Below are positions 17,531 through 24,721 of a stretch of 35,423 nucleotides of DNA, one piece after another (position 1 is the stretch's first letter; each line of letters starts with the position of its first letter). Under the pieces are notes generated by a model. The model did no database searches. It saw only the letters and a program-made list of their open reading frames with translations, and was not told where the DNA came from. The stretch comes from JAVBNT01 sp031551355 (GTDB taxonomy: Bacteria > Vulcanimicrobiota > CADAWZ01): assembly GCA_031551355.1 (NCBI GenBank), contig JAVBNT010000049.1, positions 1 to 35,423 on the forward strand, written 5' to 3'. Position numbers and translations under genes: made by a program.

Positions 17531-17606
17531 TTGTGTAGTATAATAAACAAAAAGATTTATTATAATGCACGCTTTGTACAGTATATCATATATTTTGTGC
17601 ACTATA
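17531..17606. promoter_or_regulatory. Operator-like repeat array between lysE-type gene and regulator
   Basis: Three direct repeats of TTGT-R-Y-A-S-TATA start at 17531, 17574 and 17595, with an inverted related site at 17561-17572. Sites 1 and the inverted one form a 15-bp imperfect inverted repeat (17533-17547 with 17556-17570, 13 of 15 matching). Spacings of 21 and 43 bp place the direct sites on about the same face of the helix. Site 3 fills the spacer of the exporter promoter. The obvious binder is the adjacent XRE-cupin protein. Confidence 0.6.
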
Positions 17607-17613
17607 TTGTCAA
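17585..17613 (-). promoter_or_regulatory. Sigma70 promoter of the LysE-type exporter
   Basis: On the minus strand a perfect -35 TTGACA (17608-17613), exactly 17 bp, then -10 TATGAT (17585-17590). The start point would be near 17578, giving a leader of about 70 nt. An operator-like repeat occupies the spacer (17595-17606) and another covers the -10 and start point (17574-17585), so binding should repress. Confidence 0.75.
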
Positions 17614-17628
17614 GAGTTGTTTTAAATC

Positions 17629-18186
17629 ATGGAAAATATAAATTTAGTAATATCGGAAAATCTGAAAAAAATCAGGGAAAACAGAAAGCTAAGCCTCGAC
17701 GCACTGTCCAAATTATCCGGTGTAAGCAAAAGTATGCTTGGTCAAATAGAGCGCGGAGAAGTTAACCCGACAATCTCAACCGTATGGAAAATAGCCAACG
17801 GATTAAAAATTTCTTTTACCGAAGTTATGAGCCGGCCGGAAAAAGATTACGAAGTAATCGAGAGAGAAAGTATAGCTCCATTACTGGAAGACGGCGGCAA
17901 ATACCGGAATTTCCCCATCGTTCCGTTTAACAGCGAGCGCCGTTTTGAGATGTACCGGCTTGAACTGGACGCCGGCAGTGAACTGCAGGCACAGCCGCAT
18001 CCGGAAGGTACACAGGAGTTTATAACCTCTTTTTCCGGTGAACTTAATGTCCGGGTAAACGGAGAAAACCTGGTTATAAAAAACGGAGATTCCCTGCGTT
18101 TCTATGCCGACAGGCCGCACAGTTATAAAAATACAGGCAATGAAGTATGCCTGCTGAGTCTGATAATATATTATCCTAAACACTGA
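17629..18186 (+). CDS. XRE-family regulator with cupin sensor domain
   Basis: A 185-residue transcription factor. Residues 5-60 form an XRE helix-turn-helix (LSLDALSKLSGVSKSMLGQI is the HTH core, followed by NPTISTVWKIANGL). Residues about 105-180 form a double-stranded beta-helix cupin with HPEGTQEFITSFSGEL and DRPHSYKN, where the His and Glu residues could hold a metal or ligand. The family typically controls a neighbouring amino-acid or polyamine gene in response to a small molecule. Here the divergent LysE-type exporter and the intergenic repeat array fit that. The ATG has no strong Shine-Dalgarno. The metallopeptidase-like gene begins 17 bp after its stop, so the two are probably one transcript. 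Confidence 0.92.
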   Translation: MENINLVISENLKKIRENRKLSLDALSKLSGVSKSMLGQIERGEVNPTISTVWKIANGLKISFTEVMSRPEKDYEVIERESIAPLLEDGGKYRNFPIVPFNSERRFEMYRLELDAGSELQAQPHPEGTQEFITSFSGELNVRVNGENLVIKNGDSLRFYADRPHSYKNTGNEVCLLSLIIYYPKH

Positions 18187-18203
18187 ATAAAAAAGGAGAC
18201 AAT

Positions 18204-18824
18204 ATGCTTAGTAAAATTAACAAAATACTGCTTTTATTAATCTTACCGGTCTTCATATGCGGTTTTTCACTGAAGATATTAATACCGTCCTCAAAGTCCG
18301 GCGGCGGGAAAATGGTAAAAACCGAAGCAGACGCAAGAGCCTGCTACAATGACGCCAAAAAATTTAATGAAACACTCGGTATTGTGATTAATGAAGATAT
18401 CCCCATGAAATGCGTCTCCAGGGATGAACTGCTGAAAGAATATTCCAAAAGCAGCGGCGGTTATGAGGGAGACGTTTTTGCTTTTTACAAAACCATCCCG
18501 GAAACAATATTTCTTCCTCTGGGCTATTCTTACCACCTGGTTATGCCTGCATGCGCCCATGAACTAAGCCATGCCTGGCAGACAAGAAACTGTCCGCAAT
18601 ACCAGAATATTATTCTAAAAGAAGCCTTTGCCAGTTGGGTGCAATCAAAAGCATATGCCAGTGTCGGCAAAAGAGATCTGGCGGCGAAAAGAATGCGCAG
18701 CAATGTCGCCAAGGAACAGAAAATGCTCGACTACATAGCCAACCTTGAAAAGCAGGGCGGACCGGCGGCAGTGCTTGATTATTGCAAAAAGCGGTCGTCT
18801 CTGCCCAAAGAAGTCAGCGATTAG
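18204..18824 (+). CDS. Secreted or anchored HExxH putative metallopeptidase
   Basis: A 206-residue protein with an N-terminal hydrophobic segment (about 8-20), so it acts outside the cytoplasm or at the membrane. A Cys at 19 is not in a good lipobox. The centre carries AHELSHAWQ (His119, Glu120, His123), followed 17 residues later by KEAFASWVQ with Glu140 as likely third zinc ligand, the gluzincin pattern seen in DA1-like peptidases. Peptidase activity is inferred from the motif only, and no substrate is suggested. GGAG lies 6 nt before the ATG. It is 17 bp downstream of the XRE-cupin gene, which may place it under the same control as the exporter. Confidence 0.75.
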   Translation: MLSKINKILLLLILPVFICGFSLKILIPSSKSGGGKMVKTEADARACYNDAKKFNETLGIVINEDIPMKCVSRDELLKEYSKSSGGYEGDVFAFYKTIPETIFLPLGYSYHLVMPACAHELSHAWQTRNCPQYQNIILKEAFASWVQSKAYASVGKRDLAAKRMRSNVAKEQKMLDYIANLEKQGGPAAVLDYCKKRSSLPKEVSD

Positions 18825-18893
18825 GAAGCTGCTGTGAATTGCATCAGTATGCGTCGTCAATCCGGATGTTTGGCTCGCTTAAAGCAGTCCGCT

Positions 18894-19073
18894 CAATATC
18901 ATTAAGTTAAGAGAAAAGGATTTCTCACAGAGAAGAGGAGAACACAGAGGTTTTTTACCCGGTATTTATTCTCCGTGGCCCCTCTGTGCTATTGTGAGAG
19001 ACAGACAGGAACCACCCTTGAACATTCAAAGATGTCAAATCGGCATGTCAAAAAGACTAACTTAATGACATTG
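18894..19073. repeat. MITE-like inverted-repeat element, copy 2
   Basis: A 180-bp element with terminal inverted repeats CAATATCATTAAGTTA and, from the right, CAATGTCATTAAGTTA. Internal CTCACAGAG and CTCTGTG blocks pair as in copy 1, with which it shares most of its sequence. It lies in the 353-bp gap between the metallopeptidase-like gene and the next gene. It contains no reading frame. Confidence 0.78.
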
Positions 19074-19132
19074 AGTCGCGCTACGTCTCGCTCGTCAAAA
19101 TCCGGCTTGCCTTAGCCTCATGACACAATTGA
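19074..19132 (-). repeat. R2 repeat fragment, inverted, next to MITE copy 2
   Basis: Read on the minus strand, this segment matches the left part of the R2 repeat at 34537-34600 (TCAATTGTGTC, then GGCTAAGGCAA and GACGAGCGAG). It is fused directly to the right end of the MITE-like element. Confidence 0.6.
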
Positions 19133-19177
19133 CAGCATCTTGACATATCAACAAAAAAATTAATGAGGTCAGAATCT

Positions 19178-19801
19178 ATGGATTATATAAAACAACATAT
19201 AAACCGGCAGTACGCTAACGCACGTGAAAACACAATACTTGATACTCCGGATAGCTATTTTGAAACATCCGAAAGTCATAACAGCTTTACGATAAAACAT
19301 CTTTATATGACCAAAAAAGAAGCAAAAACAGATAAATTCAACAGAATTTTCGGAGTTATTTTTCTGGGAATATTTGTTACCGTTATATCTTCCCTACACT
19401 TCCTGGACTTCAACAACATCACGCATATATCCAAAGAATTAATTCGTCAATCAACCTATATATGGGGCTACATACTAATAGTAATAACATTGATAGTTGT
19501 GGTTAAAAATCCACTTGAGAACATGTATACGACATATACAATAACAGATGAGATCATTTATATACAAGTAAAAAGAAAATATATAAACCAGGGGTTAATC
19601 ACACTGCCTGCCTATAAATTTGCCAACCTGACAATAATTGCCGATAGTGCGAAGGTATTATGGATGACCTTTGGAACTTATGCCTTGGAACTAACAACAA
19701 CGGACGGGGAAAAAATCAAAGTCAGGGATTCCCTAAGAAGTGAAAAACATGCGGAATTCCTGACGAAAAAAATAAAATCATACATAGAATATAACAAATA
19801 A
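19178..19801 (+). CDS. Two-helix membrane protein, paralogue B1
   Basis: Function unknown. The 207-residue product has an N-terminal strand region (SFTIKHLYMTKKEA), two transmembrane helices at about 62-80 and 93-111, then a beta-rich domain with YTITDEIIYIQV, LITLPAYKF and TTTDGEKIKV and a final helix. I placed the start at the second ATG (19178) because GAGGT lies 8 nt upstream. An ATG at 19163 overlaps that ribosome site. The same ATGAGGTCAGAATC-ATG pattern precedes its tandem paralogue. The architecture parallels the A1-A3 proteins although sequence similarity is slight. Confidence 0.72.
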   Translation: MDYIKQHINRQYANARENTILDTPDSYFETSESHNSFTIKHLYMTKKEAKTDKFNRIFGVIFLGIFVTVISSLHFLDFNNITHISKELIRQSTYIWGYILIVITLIVVVKNPLENMYTTYTITDEIIYIQVKRKYINQGLITLPAYKFANLTIIADSAKVLWMTFGTYALELTTTDGEKIKVRDSLRSEKHAEFLTKKIKSYIEYNK

Positions 19802-19866
19802 AGCAGACAAATACTATAGCGAATTTTATTCTACAATAACCTAAAAAACATATGAGGTCAGAATCA

Positions 19867-20529
19867 ATGAGTTATATCCCGCCAACCCCTGCCGAAAATT
19901 ATTTTGAAATCGCCGAAAACTCCCAAGGTTTAACAATAAAACATCTTTATCTTACAAAACAGAAAGCAAATTACTATAAAATTTCCCGATATGTAATCGG
20001 CGTCATATACGGGCTGATTATTTTCAACATGCTTTACAGAAACAGTTTAAGTTCAAAAAGCCTGTCACAACTGTCACAGGATGAAATCATTGCCACAGCA
20101 TGTTTTGCGGGTTTGGCTTTAATAATAATGCTGGGCTTTTTTCTGATAAAATATCCCAAAGAAGCTGCATCTGCCCAATATACGGTAGCACATGGCAACA
20201 TTTATATACGAGTGGACAGGCAATATGCAAAACCGTGCATAATCACACTGCCGATCGACAAGTTTGAGGACCTGACGGACAGTGCCGAAGGTTACACCAA
20301 AAGCACCGATGATTACAAAAACGGCACGGACAACACCATAGAAAGTCTTACCGACACTCTAAACAGCGGTTTAGAAGGCATGCAGCAGTATCTGAATCAA
20401 TATATCCAGCCGGCTCTGAAAACGACCGACGGGGAAATAATGAAAATAGACGACCGTTTTACTGATGAAACCCAGTTGGAATTTTTATCCGCAAAGATAA
20501 AAACATATATAGAGAATAACAAAAGATAA
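19867..20529 (+). CDS. Two-helix membrane protein, paralogue B2
   Basis: A 220-residue paralogue of B1, 65 bp downstream. Shared features are GLTIKHLYLTKQKA, two transmembrane helices at about 46-63 and 83-104, AQYTVAHGNIYIRVDRQYAK, IITLPIDKFEDLT, KTTDGEIMKIDD and AKIKTYIENNK. A polar insert of about 40 residues (YTKSTDDYKNGTDNT onward) is absent from B1. The start at 19867 follows GAGGT by 8 nt, as in B1. Its stop lies only 6 bp from the stop of the convergent A2M-like gene, with no terminator between. Confidence 0.72.
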   Translation: MSYIPPTPAENYFEIAENSQGLTIKHLYLTKQKANYYKISRYVIGVIYGLIIFNMLYRNSLSSKSLSQLSQDEIIATACFAGLALIIMLGFFLIKYPKEAASAQYTVAHGNIYIRVDRQYAKPCIITLPIDKFEDLTDSAEGYTKSTDDYKNGTDNTIESLTDTLNSGLEGMQQYLNQYIQPALKTTDGEIMKIDDRFTDETQLEFLSAKIKTYIENNKR

Positions 20530-20535
20530 ATACCG

Positions 20536-23500
20536 TCATTTTTTTACTGCCGCAACCGGGAGCTCATCTTCTTCGGAATCAATCCATACGGAACTTTTAA
20601 CGGAAGAACGGTAGGCTATATTTTGCAGGCCACCGGGAATCTTTACTGACCAGGAAACGGTTCGTGCCTGCATACCGGGAAGATTGACCGTCTTTGCCGC
20701 CGGATTGTGCCTTAGCTTAGCGTTTATTTTTTTGCCGCTGGCAGGCTCAAAAAAGTCAATATTTATATCTGCTACAATCTCTTCTGACGTCAGATTTGTC
20801 GCTTTTACCGTAAATTCAAATACGTCTCCCTGCCGCAGTAAATGCGGAGCATCCGTTTCCACCGTCAGTTCTTTATGGGTTATAAAAGTAAGCGCCTCCT
20901 CAGAATCAGGTTTTTTAAATTTGATTGTGAATTCCTCATCTTTAGCCAATGCAAGATTAGGATAGAAAAAATCTTCCTCCCTAGGATCTTTCATTGGTGC
21001 AAACCTCAGCGATTCTTTGCATCCATCATAAGCATAATAGACAACAAAACCAAGGTGCGGGGAAAAGGGATCCGTTCCCAAATCATAAGACCAGGAAGGG
21101 TAAGACTCCCATGGCTGCCACAAGTCGCCCCCCTGAGGAGCTCCGAAATACGAACGAAAAGAAGAGTTGGCAACATGGAAAAAAGGCATGTGAAATGAAT
21201 CAACAAGATTCCTTATTTCGGCAGGCCTAACATTAAACCGGCTGCTGATAGAAGTATTGTCTCTGCAAAAAAAAATATCAAAAGTCGGATAGTCACGTAA
21301 ATAGGGTATTCTAAAATACAAAGAATGAGCGTAAAGCGCAGCCGCAAACCCTAAAGGAATACTTCCTCCTTGAGAATCTTTTATTTTTATAATATACGCG
21401 CTCTTATCCTCAGTGATAAGCTTACTGCGCAGTGATTCTACAGTCACCTCAAAATTTTTATCATCCCGGGGCACGTCGATTTTACGGATGTGAGAATAAA
21501 AACGGTTTTCCTTAACGGTAAAGACGGCAACGGTAAACCCGCCGCACAGCTCTTTCGTAATGGGAACAGTAACCGGGACCTGGGTCTGCCCATAAGGAGT
21601 CCAGTAGGACGTCAATGTCTTGCCGTCCTTGAGAATCTGTACATAAGCCGTTCCCGATTGATAACCACTGCCCCAGACACCTTTGAAAGTATCACCCACA
21701 GCCAGCGAGGTTTTTTCCGATATAAAATAAGACGGCAAACAGGCGGCGCTGCGTTTTGAATTTTCATCAATAACAATAAATGAAACATAAGACGATATTT
21801 TTTCACCGTGATTATCCCGGCAGACAAATTCGGCCCTATAAACCCCAGACCGTAAATTGAATGCAACTGCACAGCTCCCGTTTTCTGACGTTTTAACATC
21901 CCTTTCTTCAATAACCGCCATTACAGGCCAGTTATCAAGCTGACATTTCATCAGCAGTCCGTCATCAAAAAACGGCAATAAAGGTTGCTTAAGGGATACA
22001 AGTCTGATTTTTCCGCAAGTGGCGACAGGATGACCGGCAACTGTAGAAGCCGATACCTTTATTTTTACACTGTCCCTGTCCGTCTGCCAATCATCACAGC
22101 TAATTGACGACAGTACTTCGCAATACCCCAACCTCACCGTAAGATCGCCGCTTATTGTCGCCCCTGATGAATCGGTCACATCAACTGAGACTTTGTAATC
22201 GAAAAGAGGCTGCAGTGATTTATCGACATTAAAATCAGGCAAAGCCGTAAACGAAAAGGAAAAGCGGCCCTTTTCATCGGCAGTAATACTCCCGCCGGTA
22301 ATTTCCTGCCAGGAGGACTGTGTCTCGGGCAGAATATGATGGTTGCTCCATGGCGGCAAAGTCACAGCGCGGGTTACACGGCAAACAATTTTTGCGCCTT
22401 CGACAGCGGCGCCGCTGTTATCAACTACATTGCCGGAAATTGTAACTTTGTCTCCCAAACGTGGTTGTGTCCCCGGACGTTCAAGCTTTACAAAAAATTG
22501 CGGACGGCGATATTCCGCCAATTTAAAAAAGCAGCTGCCGGTCATTGAAGAACATGACAGCTTCATATTTCCGGGACTGCAGTCCGCAGGAAGCTTAAAA
22601 CTTCCGGTAACCAGGCCAAATTTGTCGGAAGTAAGCTCCAGCCAGTTAATCGCCTTGTCATCGACGTCACTCAAAACAATCTCCAGCTTTTGCGATGGCA
22701 AAACAGAATATATTCCGCAGTCATAGTCATAAGACAGGGCTACAGCCTTAAAAAACACCGTCTCTCCAGGCCGGTATGAGGAGCAGCCGGTAAAAAAGAC
22801 GACCGATAAATCTTTTTCATGCAGCTTATAGCCATAATTACGATAATAACGGCTATGGTCGAAAGTCTCACTGCCTTTGCCGTCGGACACCACAAGCAAT
22901 TCCGCATCAATAAAAGTTTCACCAGCAGGCGGAATCATATTAAAAACACCATTTACACCGGTCTTGAGCGACTGTATTTTGTCTGTGCCGTCGCCCGATT
23001 TATAAGCTTCGACTTTGGCTCCGGCTACAGGCCGGCCCGATTCGCCGTCAATAACAAAAGTTTCTTCCCACCCTTCATTTATTTCTCTTGTCAATAGGGC
23101 AAGTCCTGATACGTTAATGAAAAAACTGTCCATAATGTTTTCATCTTCCCTGAAATCTTCAGCACAACTAACGATAACGGTATAAAAACCCGGTTTCAGT
23201 GCCGGCAGGGATAACTCATTTTTACAAGTCCTGTAACCGCCTTTAACATTAAGCGGAAAAGTAATTTTTTTTACCGGTTGGATTTTGGGAGAACCTCTTA
23301 AAATACCGCGTCCCTCCAAAAGATCTCCTTGCCTATATGTCTTGTCTCTTTTATATATGGCCAGTGTTAACGAATCAATATTGCGCGACTCAACGGTTAT
23401 TTTATTCTCTTTTCCCGGAATTGCCATCTCACCGGCAATAATCTTTAACTTCTTTTTCTTTATTGGCTCTTCAAGCTCAAAACAAAGAGCAGTTCCTTTG

Positions 23501-24687
23501 GACTCAGGGTACGTTTTTTTAGCGGCATCGATAAGTGCAACAGCTTTAACGCCGTCCCCGCCTTGCCAATAAGCCTTGGCACAATAATAATAAGCCAGGG
23601 CAGTTACTTCTGAAGCCGGATATTTTTTGATAATTGCTTCCAGACGTTTCATATAAATTTCCCGCTTTTGCACTTCATCCTTACAAACGGAGTTATCATA
23701 GACAAAGTTAAGCCTTGAGATGTCGGCGTCAATAAAAGCATCGGGCTCCTCGTCGTGCCGGTGGAATTCAAGCAATTTCCGATAAAGTTTCAGGGCTTTG
23801 TATCTACGGGAAGATTTATCGGTAACCTCCGGCTCATAAGCAATAAATTGCGCCGCATCGGCCAAGGCCGGCGATAAAGCGTCCATTTCAAAGTCGTCGT
23901 AAGGTTTTACCAAAAGATTGTCCTTTGATTTATAAAATTCCAGAGCGTCATAAACGGCAAAATCAAAAACAGTAGGCCTGAGGTTGGCAGGAGCATTACC
24001 CATCCAAAAAAGCCCCTGATACTGTGAAAGCATCATTTTTTTCAAAAGCTCTTCATCTTTGAAAGCTCTGTCATAACAGTCATCAATTTTGGTAAAAATT
24101 TTCTTTACATCCCGGACCTTAAAAGCTTTGCGGTCAAAATCAGTTACAAAGTGACGGTCAATTTCTTCCTTATCATTCACAATATTAAAATTAGTAAAAT
24201 ACCAACGCCCCAGGAGCAAATACATCAAAGGCCGAAGCGAAGCGTCCATCAATAAAATATCATTTTTCAGCATGATAATTGACTTGTCAATGCCGTCATC
24301 TTTAGTGGAATAGCCGCTCAAAAGGCACTGAAGAGCCTTGGCCCTGGCCGCTTCGTCGGCAAGTTTAAGGCGTAGCGACTGATGGTAAAGACGCTCCAAA
24401 ATGACAACGGCTTCTTTAGGGTGGCCTAAATACACTTGATCATAAAACCGGTTCCACAACCGCCTGTTTTTTGCTCTGGCGGCAGTGACTTTTTTGCTTT
24501 CCTCAAACCTTAAATTAAGCCCGTTATACCTAAATCTATTATAATCCACACCAATATAATCCGCACCATCTAATTCCGGGTGATCCTTATTGTTAGCATT
24601 ATTAATAATATTACCGTCACAGTTAGTCAAAACAAAAGATAAGATCAAAAAAAGCGCGCCCAGCCCGTAAGTAACGAAACGATTCAT
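20536..24687 (-). CDS. Truncated A2M-like lipoprotein, paralogue P1
   Basis: A 1383-residue A2M-family lipoprotein (lipobox LTNC, Cys23; Asn before Cys is unusual). A helical TPR-like region spans about 35-410 (ALAYYYCAKAYWQGGDGVKA repeats). A series of macroglobulin beta domains follows: ITVESRNIDSLTLAIY near 430, a GRPVAGAKVEAY insert near 555 and YRPGETVFFKAVAL near 640, the A2M MG2-type signature. Residues 1091-1272 are a variable segment and 1273-1383 an MG7-like domain ending in DSEEDELPVAAVKK. Full A2M proteins continue for several hundred residues with a thioester or helical domain and a receptor-type domain; these are absent, and no CxEQ is present. The A2M motif FYPNL is kept, but about 18 residues after PDS are missing compared with P2. 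Known full-length members are periplasmic protease traps or envelope proteins. It follows P2 by 34 bp and is probably co-transcribed. Confidence 0.85.
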   Translation of the reverse strand: MNRFVTYGLGALFLILSFVLTNCDGNIINNANNKDHPELDGADYIGVDYNRFRYNGLNLRFEESKKVTAARAKNRRLWNRFYDQVYLGHPKEAVVILERLYHQSLRLKLADEAARAKALQCLLSGYSTKDDGIDKSIIMLKNDILLMDASLRPLMYLLLGRWYFTNFNIVNDKEEIDRHFVTDFDRKAFKVRDVKKIFTKIDDCYDRAFKDEELLKKMMLSQYQGLFWMGNAPANLRPTVFDFAVYDALEFYKSKDNLLVKPYDDFEMDALSPALADAAQFIAYEPEVTDKSSRRYKALKLYRKLLEFHRHDEEPDAFIDADISRLNFVYDNSVCKDEVQKREIYMKRLEAIIKKYPASEVTALAYYYCAKAYWQGGDGVKAVALIDAAKKTYPESKGTALCFELEEPIKKKKLKIIAGEMAIPGKENKITVESRNIDSLTLAIYKRDKTYRQGDLLEGRGILRGSPKIQPVKKITFPLNVKGGYRTCKNELSLPALKPGFYTVIVSCAEDFREDENIMDSFFINVSGLALLTREINEGWEETFVIDGESGRPVAGAKVEAYKSGDGTDKIQSLKTGVNGVFNMIPPAGETFIDAELLVVSDGKGSETFDHSRYYRNYGYKLHEKDLSVVFFTGCSSYRPGETVFFKAVALSYDYDCGIYSVLPSQKLEIVLSDVDDKAINWLELTSDKFGLVTGSFKLPADCSPGNMKLSCSSMTGSCFFKLAEYRRPQFFVKLERPGTQPRLGDKVTISGNVVDNSGAAVEGAKIVCRVTRAVTLPPWSNHHILPETQSSWQEITGGSITADEKGRFSFSFTALPDFNVDKSLQPLFDYKVSVDVTDSSGATISGDLTVRLGYCEVLSSISCDDWQTDRDSVKIKVSASTVAGHPVATCGKIRLVSLKQPLLPFFDDGLLMKCQLDNWPVMAVIEERDVKTSENGSCAVAFNLRSGVYRAEFVCRDNHGEKISSYVSFIVIDENSKRSAACLPSYFISEKTSLAVGDTFKGVWGSGYQSGTAYVQILKDGKTLTSYWTPYGQTQVPVTVPITKELCGGFTVAVFTVKENRFYSHIRKIDVPRDDKNFEVTVESLRSKLITEDKSAYIIKIKDSQGGSIPLGFAAALYAHSLYFRIPYLRDYPTFDIFFCRDNTSISSRFNVRPAEIRNLVDSFHMPFFHVANSSFRSYFGAPQGGDLWQPWESYPSWSYDLGTDPFSPHLGFVVYYAYDGCKESLRFAPMKDPREEDFFYPNLALAKDEEFTIKFKKPDSEEALTFITHKELTVETDAPHLLRQGDVFEFTVKATNLTSEEIVADINIDFFEPASGKKINAKLRHNPAAKTVNLPGMQARTVSWSVKIPGGLQNIAYRSSVKSSVWIDSEEDELPVAAVKK

Positions 24688-24710
24688 CAGAGCCCCTCCA
24701 AAATATTATT
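24665..24710. repeat. 46-bp identity shared by 5' ends of P1 and P2
   Basis: This block, covering the first codons, the ribosome site (GGAGGGG) and 23 bp upstream of P1, is identical to 28914-28959 at the start of P2. Outside it the flanks diverge at once, which marks a duplication or conversion boundary. Confidence 0.8.
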
Positions 24711-24721
24711 TTACCGTAAAA

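Noticed and set aside
17629..18824. ImmA-XRE type anti-repressor pair
   Set aside because: The HExxH protein has an N-terminal hydrophobic export segment and lies outside the cytoplasm, and the regulator has a cupin domain. This does not match the cytoplasmic ImmA system.
19163..19177. MRSES N-terminus for the B1 and B2 proteins
   Set aside because: The apparent shared start peptide in both genes is the ribosome site (GAGGT) read as codons. The ATG 15 nt later has correct spacing.
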